From NCBI GenBank assembly GCA_965246995.1, contig OZ252008.1, positions 2,852,001 to 2,916,000 of the forward strand: DNA of 64,000 bases. The letters run 5' to 3'. Origin of the DNA: VXRJ01 sp965246995 (lineage in GTDB: Bacteria; Acidobacteriota; Vicinamibacteria; Vicinamibacterales; UBA8438). This document shows positions 36,601 through 45,037 of the stretch, piece after piece. Numbering within the stretch: position 1 is the first letter of the stretch; the number at the start of each line of letters is the position of its first letter. Under the pieces are notes generated by a model. The model was given only the letters and a program-made list of their open reading frames with translations, was not told the DNA's origin and searched no databases. A program made the translations under genes and the position numbers.

Positions 36601-39600
36601 GACGTGAATGCCGTGAACGACCCGCCGGTGGCGGAAACTGACACCGCCGAGACCAGCAAGAACATTCCCATCGTCATTGGCGTGTTGGACAACGACTCGG
36701 ACGTGGACCCGGGGACTACCCTCCGCGTGGTCGAGGTGGGGTTGCCCGGAACGGGCCCGAGCGACGGGACCGCCGCGATCAACCCCAACGGGACCACCGT
36801 CACCTATACGCCCAACGTCAACTTCATCGGCGACGACGAGTTTCGCTACGCCGTCACGGACGGGTTCGACACGGCCAGCGTACCGGTGACCGTGAAGATC
36901 CTTGACAACAGCGACTCCAACGTGAACCTGGCGAACCTGGCGATCTCGCAGGGGACGCTGATGCCGGATTTCGCCGCGACGACCACGAGCTACGCCGTCA
37001 CCGTGGAGACCCCTACAGGCAGTGTGCAGGTGACGCCGACGACGGCAGTCGGCAACGCGACAGTGACGGTCAACGACGAGCCGCTTACCAGTGGGACGGC
37101 CAGCGACGACATTGAGCTGATCAAGGGTGAGACGACCACCATCACAGTCGTCGTGACGTCGGCGGACGGGATGACCATCCGGTCCACCACCATCGACGTG
37201 ACCCGACCGCTCAGCAACAACGCGAACCTGTCGGGACTGACCATCTCTTCGGGGACGCCGACGCCGGTGTTCGCCGTGGGCACCACGGACTATACGGTCG
37301 ACGTCGGAAACGCCGTGGACAGAGTGACGGTGACGCCGACCACGGAGCACGCCGACGCGACGGTGACGGTCAACGGCACGCTGGTTACCAGTGGGAGTGC
37401 GAGCAGCGACATCGACCTGATCGAGGGTGAGACAACCACCATCGCAGTCGTAGTGACGGCAGAGGACGACACAACCAAGACCTACACCATCGGGGTCTTC
37501 CGGCGTCGGGCCGAGGATCAAACCAGACCGAGTGTGGAGATTCACACGGAGGCGTCGGCCCCGGTGGGCGGCGCCTTCGAGGTGACGATCACCTTTAGCT
37601 GGGCGGTGACGGGTTTCGAGCAGAGCGAGATCACGGTGACGAATGGGACGGTAAGCAGCTTCAGCGGGTCGGGGACGAGCTATACAGCCGAGATCACCCC
37701 CACTGCGAGCGGTGCGGTGACGGTGGAGGTTGGGGCGGACGTAGCCGAGGACGGGTCCGGCAAGGGCAACCGGGCGGCGCCACCCTTCGTCATCGAGGTG
37801 GACCTGGAGCGGCCGGAGGTAACGATCGCAGGTCCGACGGAGCCGGTACCAGTAGGCGTGGTGGGGTTCGAAGTGACGATCACCTTCTCGGAACCGGTGG
37901 AGGGTTTTGAGTCTGAAGATATCTCGGTGAGCAACGGGACAGTCGAGGAGTTCACCGAGGCGTCATCGAGTGAGTATCGAGCCACGATCAAGCCGGCGGA
38001 GGTGGGGCAGCCGGTCGTGGTGGAGGTCCCTGAGAACGTAGCCGAGGACGGGGCCGGCAAGGGCAACCGGGCGGCGGAGCCCTTCGAAGTGGAAACGAAG
38101 TTGGTGGTGAGCTACTCAGCGGAGAGCTACACGGCAACCGAAGGTGGGGAGACGGTGACGGTGACGGTGAAGCTGAGCCAGGCGGCGGACGAGGTGTTGA
38201 CGATCCCGATCCGAGTGACGCACCCGGAGACGACGGAACACGGCGACTATACGGTCGAGGGATTGGACGATTGGGATCCCGAGGAGGACGCCGGCACACT
38301 CACCTTCCCGGCAGAGGAAACGGAACAGACCTTCACGATTGCCGCCAACCATGATGGGGACGGGGACGACGAGACGGTGGAGCTGGGCTTTGGGGGGCTG
38401 CCGGAGATCGCGATGGTCGGGGACCCGGCGGTGGCGACGGTGACGCTCGAGGACAAAGGGCTGGTGGAGCTCGTGGTGAGCTTTGGGCAGGCGGCGTATG
38501 AAGTGAAGGAAGGCGAGGTGGTCGACATCGAGGTGACGGTCTCCCCGGCAGCGGACCGGCGGGTGGACGTGCCGCTGGTGGTGGCGCTCCAGGGCGGGGC
38601 GACGTCGGAGGACTATCGCGGGGTGCCGGTGTCGGTGGTGTTCGAGGAAGGCGAGATTGAGGGGACGATTTCCGTGGAGGTCCTGGCGGATGAAGTGAGT
38701 GATCCCGGGGAGGGGATCGTGTTGAGCTTGGGCGCATTGCCGGAGGCGGTGAGTGGCGGAGCGATCTCGGAGACGCGAGTGAGCTTCGGGCCGCGGCGCA
38801 CGGCGGAGCAGTTCACGTCCTCGCTGGAGGCGATGTTGGCAGTGATGGGACGCTCGATGGGGGAGAGCGCGCAGACGGCCATTGAGGGTCGCTTCGAGCG
38901 GCATCGGCAGTGGAGTCGCATGGGGTCGTCGGGTGGGGCGGAATCGACACCTCAGCCGGAGCGCGCCAATCGCACGGCGGCTCTGGCCCCGGGGGGATCG
39001 GAGCGGATGGGCAGCGGGAGCGCCGGCGGCCGAGGCGCAGAAGGCTCCATGGTGCCGAGCGCTGGGGGCTCGGCCGGGGCCCGAGCAGCGATCGGATCGA
39101 GTGGGGAGTCGGGAGATCGGGAAAGTGGCGTGCAGGGAGCGTGGCTGCAGAACGTCTCACTGGGTGGATTGGCGGGCCTGTTCGGCTACGGCCAGGGCTA
39201 TGCGGGCATCTCGACCGGCTCCGGCATGGGGCCAAGTGGGACCGGCCCGACTGTCGGGTTGGGAGGGCAGCCAGGTTACGGTCAGAATCGATTCCAGGGG
39301 ACGGGGACCAGGGACTCGTCGCAGGGATCGGGATCGGCTCAGTTCTCGGGGAGGAGCAATCGAGAACTCAATCTTTCTGGAGCGTCCCTTGAGATGTCGC
39401 TGGGAGAGGGTGAGGAGGCGACGAGCTGGGTACCGGTGTTGTGGGGCCAGGGGGATCTGCAGCAGTTCAACGGGGACTTGACGCGGCTGGGGATGGACTA
39501 TGGCGGCGGTCTGGAAGCCGCGCATGTCGGTCTGGACCTGTATGCCAACGATCGGGTTCTGGCGGGGCTGTCGTTCATGCGCAGCTGGGGGGACCTGGAG

Positions 39601-40551
39601 TACACGGACGATGGGGTAGCGGGGGTGCTGGAGAGTCGGATGGACACGGTTCACCCGTATGTGTACTGGCAGCCGAGCGCGCGGTTGAGCGTGTGGGGTA
39701 TTGGCGGCTTGGGGCAGGGTCACGTGGAGGTGGAAGAGCCGGGCCGGACGCACGACGTCGGCGCCGACTTTCGGATGTTCGCCGGGGGCGTGCGGGCGGT
39801 GCTCGGGGGGCGGGGCAGCAATGAGTGGGGTCTGCGCGCGGATGCCTTCACGACGCAACTGGGGACCAACGCGTTGGCGGACATCGCGGCGGTGCGCGGT
39901 GAGGCCCAGCGGGGCCGGTTGATGGTGGAGTGGGTGCATGACGCGGCGCTGTCGGCGAGCCGGTCACTGAGCCTGACGGCGGAGGCGGGCGGGCGTTTTG
40001 ACCGGGGCGACGCGGATCGGGGCGCTGGGATGGAAACCGGTTTTCGTCTGGGGTATCTGGACGCGCACAGTGGCCTGGACGTGGCGCTGCACGGGCGGGT
40101 GCTGGTGGTGCACGAGAGTGACTACCGGGACTGGGGCGCGGGCGTGCAGGCGAGTTGGGACCCGGGGGAGAAGCAGCGCGGGTTCCGGGCGTCGGTGCAC
40201 TCCTCGCTGGGCCAGGACGGCGGTGGCCGGACGACGCTGTGGGACAATGCGGATGCCGTGATGCGCCCCGCGGGGATGGGTGCGATGGGGATGGGCTCGC
40301 AGTCGCGGATGGAAAGCGAGGTGGCCTACGCCGGCCTGAAGGCGCCGGGTCTACCGGGTCTGCTGACGCCGTATGGCCGGCTGCGCCGGGCCGGACAGGT
40401 TCGGGAACTGGCCTGGGGCGCCGCCTGGAGCCTGCCGAGTCGCTCGCAGCTGGCGCTGCCCGCGACGTTTGAACTGGAAACCATCCGGCGGGAGACCAGC
40501 ACGGGTCCGGCCGATCTGGCAGTGCTGGCGCAAATGTCGATTCCCTTCTGA
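33688..40551 (+). CDS. Giant autotransporter-like surface protein with FN3, cadherin-like and Calx-beta repeats (2287 aa)
   Basis: Start chosen at ATG 33688, giving a clean signal peptide (IIGIFLAAATLMLGF, cleavage after AHA). Modules in order: an N-terminal beta domain; six fibronectin-III repeats (about 205-740, PxAPTNLxA...TLSW, TVTGLTNGTEYTFAVRAVN); three cadherin-like repeats (VNDAP..., DEDTAYIF, DEDEDYTF). Then two beta-sandwich repeats (NLANLAISQGTL, NANLSGLTISSGT), two Ig-like and two Calx-beta modules, a Gly-rich linker, and a C-terminal outer-membrane barrel ending AQMSIPF. The C-terminal 1000 residues are paralogous to the protein at 25575-30056. Likely outer-membrane anchored and surface exposed; the ligand is unknown. 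Confidence 0.8.
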   Translation: MRSKAPRLTIIGIFLAAATLMLGFPAPAHAQTVLVSNTGQSNAGQTSVNPNDHAQGFTTGQNTLGYSLTSIELSVGVASGSGTLTVTVRGDDGSGDPGGNTLYTLNNPANVAAGLRTFAAPAGASLSANTQYFVQMVFAPNGSASYPRWDNTTSSLQDSGSAIGWSIRNERHVRTPGSTGWGSTNFTVLQIRVNGQIRAPAAPMNLSAAPDDGQVTLSWANPANNTITKYQYRRKTDTGTYGSWTDIPNSGDTTTSYTVTGLTNGTEYTFAVRAVNAGGNGAASTVTATPAPVPAAPTNLKAEVGDRRIGLTWDDPGDSTIDEYEYSTDGGTFSVISGSDDTTTSYTVTGLTNGTQYTFAVRAVNNTDDGVESTVTATPLWPAPTGLVATAGQGRVTLEWNNGHAGIGDYFTYARGSDIVDRTKFLPRGSGSTTTDIVYPLTNGVLYTFSVRALHGKESSTVTARPVSMPAPENLTATEGDDRQTTLSWSDPGNDSIYKYQVSIDNGTTFTDISDSSKSTTTTTVTGLTNGTEYTLAVRAVNHWGYGAASTVAAMPLWPAPTNLVASPDDGRIYLEWDRNPGITDYRVETKVTSTDVFVASSPFSAGSGSKTIAAIASLTNDTEYTFTVLATQGTADSSWPAAVNATPMAVLPDAPTNLSATPSNGKVTLSWDDPGNNTITKYQVSSDGGTSFTDISDSGASTTTTTVTGLTNGTQYTFAVRAVNTTGDGAAATTTATPVNDAPTASAKTVSIDEDTAYIFKEDDFGFTSVKSGATLNHVKITALPGPNYGTLSVGGTAIASVSPPRQVTKTELDADKLTYTPPANANGAGFATFDFKVNDGVADSEVAYTITINVNAVNDPITGSDKTVSTDEDEDYTFGEADFAFSDVDAGAELNHVKITALPGSNQGTLSVGDTPIASVSPPLQVTKDELGTLTYTPPTNAFGAAFATFNFKVSDGTDDSVDEYTITIDVNAVNDPPVAETDTAETSKNIPIVIGVLDNDSDVDPGTTLRVVEVGLPGTGPSDGTAAINPNGTTVTYTPNVNFIGDDEFRYAVTDGFDTASVPVTVKILDNSDSNVNLANLAISQGTLMPDFAATTTSYAVTVETPTGSVQVTPTTAVGNATVTVNDEPLTSGTASDDIELIKGETTTITVVVTSADGMTIRSTTIDVTRPLSNNANLSGLTISSGTPTPVFAVGTTDYTVDVGNAVDRVTVTPTTEHADATVTVNGTLVTSGSASSDIDLIEGETTTIAVVVTAEDDTTKTYTIGVFRRRAEDQTRPSVEIHTEASAPVGGAFEVTITFSWAVTGFEQSEITVTNGTVSSFSGSGTSYTAEITPTASGAVTVEVGADVAEDGSGKGNRAAPPFVIEVDLERPEVTIAGPTEPVPVGVVGFEVTITFSEPVEGFESEDISVSNGTVEEFTEASSSEYRATIKPAEVGQPVVVEVPENVAEDGAGKGNRAAEPFEVETKLVVSYSAESYTATEGGETVTVTVKLSQAADEVLTIPIRVTHPETTEHGDYTVEGLDDWDPEEDAGTLTFPAEETEQTFTIAANHDGDGDDETVELGFGGLPEIAMVGDPAVATVTLEDKGLVELVVSFGQAAYEVKEGEVVDIEVTVSPAADRRVDVPLVVALQGGATSEDYRGVPVSVVFEEGEIEGTISVEVLADEVSDPGEGIVLSLGALPEAVSGGAISETRVSFGPRRTAEQFTSSLEAMLAVMGRSMGESAQTAIEGRFERHRQWSRMGSSGGAESTPQPERANRTAALAPGGSERMGSGSAGGRGAEGSMVPSAGGSAGARAAIGSSGESGDRESGVQGAWLQNVSLGGLAGLFGYGQGYAGISTGSGMGPSGTGPTVGLGGQPGYGQNRFQGTGTRDSSQGSGSAQFSGRSNRELNLSGASLEMSLGEGEEATSWVPVLWGQGDLQQFNGDLTRLGMDYGGGLEAAHVGLDLYANDRVLAGLSFMRSWGDLEYTDDGVAGVLESRMDTVHPYVYWQPSARLSVWGIGGLGQGHVEVEEPGRTHDVGADFRMFAGGVRAVLGGRGSNEWGLRADAFTTQLGTNALADIAAVRGEAQRGRLMVEWVHDAALSASRSLSLTAEAGGRFDRGDADRGAGMETGFRLGYLDAHSGLDVALHGRVLVVHESDYRDWGAGVQASWDPGEKQRGFRASVHSSLGQDGGGRTTLWDNADAVMRPAGMGAMGMGSQSRMESEVAYAGLKAPGLPGLLTPYGRLRRAGQVRELAWGAAWSLPSRSQLALPATFELETIRRETSTGPADLAVLAQMSIPF

Positions 40552-40789
40552 GAGGCTGGCCCGGAGCAGGGCGTGAGCTCCGTGCCGGTCCGTACGAGCG
40601 GCGTACCGGACCAACGGCGGGACCGCAGCCGGCGTTTGCGCCGAGGCTCGCCAGATGGCCCGATTCCCTGCCGGCCGCGGCCGTGCAACCACCGGCCGGC
40701 TGTTGTCGTTTATCCTCTTATCGCCCGCGTGATAATTGCAGCAGCTCGCGTCGGTGGCGGAGCGTACGCGGCGGGGCTGGCGGTTCCGT
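40552..40789. other. Intergenic region with a possible hairpin downstream of the giant surface-protein gene
   Basis: GGTCCGTACG and CGTACCGGACC (40587-40612) can pair with a five-base loop and one bulge, but no T-run follows, so a rho-independent terminator is not convincing. No gene is seen. If the proposed inversion is undone, this stretch lies upstream of the 25575-30056 gene. Confidence 0.4.
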
Positions 40790-41117
40790 CTTATAGCTTT
40801 CGGTGCAGGACATCCTTGATGGCCGCGTTCTCGAGCGCGAGATCCGCGTACATCCGCTTCAGCTTCGCGTTCTCCGTTTCGAGCTCACGCAACCGCTTCA
40901 CATCCGACACCGACGCCCCGCCGTACTTGCTGCGCCATTTGAAGAAGGTCGCCTTGCTCACCCCGTACTTCCGGATGAGGTCCGCGACTGGCACGCCGCC
41001 CTCCGCGTCTTTCAAGATCCCGACGATCTGCGTCTCGCTGAACTTGGACTTCCGCATGACCGCTCCTTGCCGGGAGCAGTCTACCCAGAACTGTTAGGTG
41101 ACCGGGGAAGCTTACGG
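40790..41117 (-). mobile_element. IS3-family remnant: orfA and one terminus
   Basis: The outer end at about 41100-41117 (GTAAGCTTCCCCGGTCACC read inward) matches the end of the orfB remnant at 31174-31190 (GTAAGCTTCCCCGTCA). Homology stops at CTTA 40790-40793, the exact complement of the TAAG where the orfB remnant begins. Confidence 0.75.
40791..41057 (-). pseudogene. IS3-family OrfA (orphaned from its orfB)
   Basis: An 88-aa helix-turn-helix protein (KFSETQIVGILKDAEGGVPV, YGVSKATFFKWRSKYGG) with a coiled-coil tail (LRELETENAKLKRMYADL). It is complete itself, but no orfB follows; the matching orfB is on the opposite strand at 30105. It cannot form a transposase alone. Confidence 0.8.
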
Positions 41118-41638
41118 CGGCGCGGGAAGTGTCCGAGCGCTGAAAGGCCGGGAGACCTCGCGGTCGATCATGAGTCGCAGGTAGATATGGAAATTGGGCA
41201 GAGCCACGAGATCGGCCGAAGAGAAGACCGGCTCAAATTCACGGGCGAGGTAGCCGGCGTCCGTGGCACTCACTCGAAACGAGATGAGTGTGCCCACGTT
41301 GCCAACGACGGCGTCGCGGACAGTCGGATCGAGCTGCGAGAAGTACTGATTGGCCAGGGTCAGACAGACGCGGTATTTCCGTAGCTCGGAGAGCATGCTC
41401 GCAAGAGACCTCGTCGCAAACATCTGGAACTCATCGAGGAAGACGTAGAACGGGCGGCGGTTGGCCTCGGCTCGGTCAGCCCGTGCAAGTCCGACCAGGC
41501 CGATATGGGCCGCGAGGAAAGCCCCCAAGACCTGGGCGGGTCCTTCGCCGATTTGACCGCGGGACAGATTCACTAGTGCTGTGCCATCAATAAACATTAG
41601 GACTATTGGGGAGCTCGTCTCGAACCGAGAGAGTTTCC

Positions 41639-42085
41639 ATGCCGCAAAAGAGGTACATCGTTCGACTCACAGCCCAGGAACGCGAGGTCTGTCAACAGAC
41701 GGTCCGCAAGCTCAACGGGAGCAGCGAGAAAGTGCGCCGCGCGCAGATTCTCTTGAAGGCCGATGCGGACGGGCCGGCGTGGACCGACCAGCGGGTCGCC
41801 GAGGCCTTTTCGTGCCGCACCAAGACGGTCGAGAACATTCGCCAACGGTGCGTGCTGAAAGGCTTCGAACAGGCGCTGGAGCGAAAACGACGCGAATCAC
41901 CCCCGGTCGAGAAGCTGCTCGACGGCGAACAGGAGTCCCAGGTCATCGCCCTGCGTCTGGGGCCGCCCCCGAAGGGCTACGCGAACTGGTCGTTGCGCCT
42001 GTTGGCGCGCCGGGTCGTCGAGTTGGGGGTCGTCGAGTCGATCAGCCACGAAACCATCCGGCGGACGCTGAAAAAAACAGCATGA
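41639..42085 (+). CDS. IS630-family transposase, first frame
   Basis: A 148-aa N-terminal part with paired helix-turn-helix motifs (TAQEREVCQQTVRKLNG, AWTDQRVAEAFSCRTKTVEN). It ends in LGVVESISHETIRRTLKKTA. A run of seven A at 42071-42077 lies just before its stop. A -1 shift there enters the second frame, giving the full transposase, as is known for several IS630 relatives. Confidence 0.85.
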   Translation: MPQKRYIVRLTAQEREVCQQTVRKLNGSSEKVRRAQILLKADADGPAWTDQRVAEAFSCRTKTVENIRQRCVLKGFEQALERKRRESPPVEKLLDGEQESQVIALRLGPPPKGYANWSLRLLARRVVELGVVESISHETIRRTLKKTA

Positions 42086-42777
42086 CGCAGCGGAAAATCG
42101 AGTACTGGGTGATCCCGCCGCAGGCCGATGCCGAGTTCGTGGCGAACATGGAACAGGTCTTGGATCTGTATCAGACACCCTACGATCCGGATTGTCCCGT
42201 CGTGTGCATGGACGAGCAGCCGGTGCAGTTGGTCAAGGAAACCCGCCCGCCGATGGCGGCCACGAAGAAGCGTCCCCGGCGTGTCGACTACGAGTACGAA
42301 CGGGCCGGCACGGCCTCGGTCTTCCTGTTCAGCGAACCGCTGGCGGGTTGGCGGCAGGCGACGGCCCGGGCCCGGCGCACGAAGGTGGACTGGGCGCTGG
42401 AGGTCGCCGGCCTGCTGGAAGGACGCTACGCCGAATGCGAGAAGATCACCTTGGTGAGCGACAACCTCAACACGCACACGAAGGGCGCCTTCTACGAAGT
42501 GTTCGAGCCGACCCGGGCACGGCAACTGGTTCGTCGCATCGAGTTCTGCCACACGCCGAAACACGGGAGTTGGCTGAACATCGCGGAGAACGAACTGAGC
42601 TCGATGACGCGCCAATGCCTTCGCCGGCGTCGCATCGGCGAACTCAAGACGCTCCACGACGAAGTGTCGGCGTGGTCCACCGACGTCAATGGCAGGCAAC
42701 GCGGCGTGGACTGGCAGATGAAGGTCGACGATGCGCGCTGTAAACTCAAGTCCGTATATCCGAAGATTATGACGTGA
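42082..42777 (+). CDS. IS630-family transposase, second frame (DDE core)
   Basis: A 231-aa catalytic part: CPVVCMDEQPVQLVKETRPP with the first D, ITLVSDNLNTHTKGAFYEVF with the second, and HTPKHGSWLNIAENELSSM with the glutamate. It overlaps the first frame by 4 bp and needs the upstream A7 frameshift for a complete enzyme. No internal damage seen. Confidence 0.88.
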   Translation: MTQRKIEYWVIPPQADAEFVANMEQVLDLYQTPYDPDCPVVCMDEQPVQLVKETRPPMAATKKRPRRVDYEYERAGTASVFLFSEPLAGWRQATARARRTKVDWALEVAGLLEGRYAECEKITLVSDNLNTHTKGAFYEVFEPTRARQLVRRIEFCHTPKHGSWLNIAENELSSMTRQCLRRRRIGELKTLHDEVSAWSTDVNGRQRGVDWQMKVDDARCKLKSVYPKIMT

Positions 42778-43592
42778 CGGACCACTAGCAGCACCTTGCC
42801 GGTGTCCATGACCTCGCGCAGGTCGAAGGAGCTTCGCTTGGCACCCAGAATGGATCGAACCCGGGGGTCTGTCAGAAGAGCACCCAGCTTGTTTTGGAGC
42901 GGTGCCGTCACTACGGCCCGAAAGGCCGGGCTGTAGCGAGCGTACTCTTTCAGCCAGAACTCGCGTACCTCTTCGTTTTCGAGTCTCTCCGCTACCTGCT
43001 CTCGAAGGTCCTTGTCGGTCATGAGTCGGCTGGCGTCAGCTAATGTCGAATCCGGGATCTCAAGGAGTGTGAAGACGACGTTTCTCAGGAGATGCTCCAG
43101 CCGAGGCCCCCAGTCGTCGGCCCACAGCTTGCGAAACACCTCAACAATCTCCGCCGTGGCCAGCGACTCCTGCCCCGGCGCCACGCCGGACAGAGGGTTG
43201 AAGGTCCAGTTGGCAGCATAAGCATCCAGGAGAATCACCCGCTCATCGCCAGCAGCCTCCCGACGAAGATCCGCGATCAGATCACCGTGGGGATCGAAGA
43301 CGGCGAAGCCCCGTCCGGCGCGCAAATCCTGGAGCGCCATCGTCCGAAGCAGGGTGGACTTTCCGGTCCCCGTCTTGCCGACGACGTAGAGATGAGAAGC
43401 GCGGTCTGCCTGCCGAATCCCGAAGGGTCGACTCAGGCCTCGGTGATCTGCGGCGGCGAAATATGAAATATCATGAGGGTCGCTGGCTTCCATGTCGTCA
43501 TGATTGCCGAGATCGACCCCCACGCGAAGACGACAACCCGTGCCGTCTGTCGGCGAGGAAGAATCGCCCGCCGCGTTCACGGGCGGCCGTCT

Positions 43593-44123
43593 CTACAACG
43601 GCGGCCGATCCGACCTCCTCCACCCCTCGGCCATCTGAGATCCTGGCAGCCTCTCCCAGGAGAGCATCGCGAAGCCGGCGGCCATGAAGAGGCCCAGCCG
43701 CTCGTCCTCGCCTTCCCAGGGCTTCCGGCACCTCGGGAGGCGATGGGACATTTCAGGGAAGCGTCGCGCGATCACGCTCGCGATGGCCCACTTGCTTGGC
43801 CGCGGGCCCCTGGCGAACTCGGCAGCCCGCCGAGCCGAGACCGGGACGACCAGAATGCCCGCGCTCTTGAGTGTCGTAGTGGCTGTTCGGATGAAGATTC
43901 GGCCGCGACACCTCTTCGTTGTTCCGGAGAGGCTCTCCACAACGCCGAACACCGGCTGGTACCGTCGAACCAAAGCGTCAATTCGTTGCCGGAACTGCTC
44001 GCTCACCGGTGGGCACCGGCGCAGCCCCCAGTCGACCAACCAGGTGCCTTCGAGAACGACGAAGCCGAAGCCACGAGGCGTTGACGCCAGGGCCAGGACT
44101 CGGACTACGGCGCGTCCTCCCAT
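43593..44123 (-). CDS. RuvC-like fold protein in the XRE/ATPase cluster, unknown function
   Basis: 176 aa. The N-terminal strand pattern VLALASTPRGFGFVVLEG, followed by LVDWGLRRC, VFGVVESL (about residue 60) and a C-terminal GEDERLGLFMAAGFAML, resembles the RuvC/RNase-H-like Holliday-junction nucleases. The first acidic position (normally LGIDPG) reads ALASTP, so one metal ligand seems to be missing. It overlaps the XRE gene upstream by 19 bp and precedes the ATPase gene by about 100 bp. A structure-specific nuclease or DNA-binding partner of the ATPase is a reasonable guess. The fold call is from pattern resemblance only. Confidence 0.5.
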   Translation of the reverse strand: MGGRAVVRVLALASTPRGFGFVVLEGTWLVDWGLRRCPPVSEQFRQRIDALVRRYQPVFGVVESLSGTTKRCRGRIFIRTATTTLKSAGILVVPVSARRAAEFARGPRPSKWAIASVIARRFPEMSHRLPRCRKPWEGEDERLGLFMAAGFAMLSWERLPGSQMAEGWRRSDRPPL

Positions 44124-44470
44124 AGCGGCACAATGACTTCATCGTCGGGACGCGCCAGCTTGGAGAGCACCTCGACCTTCTTGGCGAACTCTCCGCTGGG
44201 CTCTTCAGGCACGACCTCGAGCAGCGCTCGTGCGCGACGTGAGACGTCCTCGCGCACACGTCCAGCCACGCCGACGAAGAGCTCGCTGATCGGAATTCCG
44301 AAGACAATCTCCAAGGCCAGGGCGGCCTCGAGGTTTGGCAACCGACGAGCGTGCTCGTAGCGGGAGACCGTCGCGCGATTCTCCGCGCCCAGGAGTACCG
44401 TCAAGTCGGACTGTGACAGCGCATGACTGCGGCGATGCGTAGAGATGTAATTGTGAAGCGGTTTAAACAT
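44105..44470 (-). CDS. XRE-family helix-turn-helix regulator
   Basis: 121 aa with an N-terminal Cro/CI-type helix-turn-helix (about 8-65, LSQSDLTVLLGAENRATVSR, then YEHARRLPNLEAALALEIVF), followed by a helical C-terminal part (about 70-121). It is the first gene of a minus-strand cluster (XRE, RuvC-like, ATPase), with which it overlaps, so it probably controls that unit. A GC-rich palindromic region lies directly upstream. Confidence 0.85.
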   Translation of the reverse strand: MFKPLHNYISTHRRSHALSQSDLTVLLGAENRATVSRYEHARRLPNLEAALALEIVFGIPISELFVGVAGRVREDVSRRARALLEVVPEEPSGEFAKKVEVLSKLARPDDEVIVPLWEDAP

Positions 44471-44686
44471 GACTCCGTAGATTCAGCATAGCGAAGCTAC
44501 GAGACTTCGAAAGGTGGTGCATGTTGCCACTGTGGAAACACGCGCCGCGCGCGTTCCGCGCGCTGCGCGAATACTTCCACCTATCTCGTCTTCTTATCTA
44601 GTTCTTATTGGACGCAACTATTTCACCACCACGCAGCAGCAACGTCTTGGGATCGCGCGCAGGGCACGCGCGCTCACTTGACCTCG
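44471..44686. promoter_or_regulatory. Upstream region of the XRE cluster with GC-palindrome
   Basis: Contains GCGCGC-GTTCC-GCGCGC (about 44549-44565) and an AT-richer tract (TCTTCTTATCTAGTTCTTATT, about 44588-44608 region). A GC palindrome next to an AT-rich stretch beside a regulator fits an operator or a transfer/replication origin. No gene seen. Confidence 0.35.
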
Positions 44687-45037
44687 CTACCTGAGTCGGC
44701 TCCGAATTTGCCCGGAGAGGGTCTTCCACCTTACGGTTGTCCGCAGTAGAGCTCGGTCAGTCGAATGCCGCTCCACGATGCCTTTCGACTCCAGCCGCGC
44801 AATTAGGCTCTGGACAGTTCGGCGGGATACCCCAATCGTTCTGGCCATGTAGCCGCGCGAGGCATAGCACCAGCCCGGCACGCGGCTCGCCGTACCGGAG
44901 AGATGGTCCACGACGTCGGCAACCAAATATTCGTTGGCGGCCAGGCCCAGATCTCTGCGCAAGTCGTAAAAAAACACCGCGTATCTCGGGGATCGTACTC
45001 TGCCACCTGTCGGTCTGTGTGACGGAGTCTCGTACAT
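44687..45037 (-). CDS. Winged-helix/HTH DNA-binding protein
   Basis: 116 aa. YAVFFYDLRRDLGLAANEYLVAD opens the domain. The region WCYASRGYMARTIGVSRRTV and LIARLESKGIVERHST is a helix-turn-helix with wing, as in replication-initiator-like or MarR-like helix-turn-helix proteins of mobile elements. It is transcribed away from the serine recombinase and could control the shared intergenic region (45038-45274). Target unknown. Confidence 0.65.
   Translation of the reverse strand: MYETPSHRPTGGRVRSPRYAVFFYDLRRDLGLAANEYLVADVVDHLSGTASRVPGWCYASRGYMARTIGVSRRTVQSLIARLESKGIVERHSTDRALLRTTVRWKTLSGQIRSRLR

Larger units (their letters stand above)
41576..42785 (+). mobile_element. IS630-family element in ATPase gene
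   Basis: 1210 bp, flanked by the TA duplication (41574-41575 and 42786-42787) that is diagnostic for this family. Ends are imperfect inverted repeats beginning GTGCTGTGCCATCA and GTGGTCCGTCACGTCA. Removal with one TA restores the ATPase frame. Confidence 0.9.
41112..43493 (-). pseudogene. Second VirD4/TraG/HerA-type ATPase, split by IS630 element
   Basis: Pieces 43493-42786 and 41573-41112 join in frame at the TA target (DTGKVLL|VNLSRGQIGEG), giving 389 aa. Start ATG 43493 gives the usual opening (EASDPHDISYFAAADHRG) and Walker A VVGKTGTGKSTLL at about residue 38. FAVFDPHGDLIADLRREA follows, then Walker B FYVFLDEFQMFAT after the join, and LTLANQYFSQLDP. Family members couple ATP hydrolysis to DNA transport in conjugation, or to end-processing when paired with a nuclease. 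The last residues (SARTLPAPP) run into an IS3 end that supplies the stop, so the C-terminus is probably shortened too. It follows an XRE regulator and a RuvC-like gene in one transcription unit. Confidence 0.75.

Noticed and set aside
35062..37545. 827-aa minus-strand frame opposite the giant surface protein
   Set aside because: Antisense to repetitive FN3/cadherin codons; periodic composition follows the sense repeats.
40587..40612. Rho-independent terminator after the giant surface-protein gene
   Set aside because: Imperfect stem with a bulge and no T-run; kept only as a possible hairpin.
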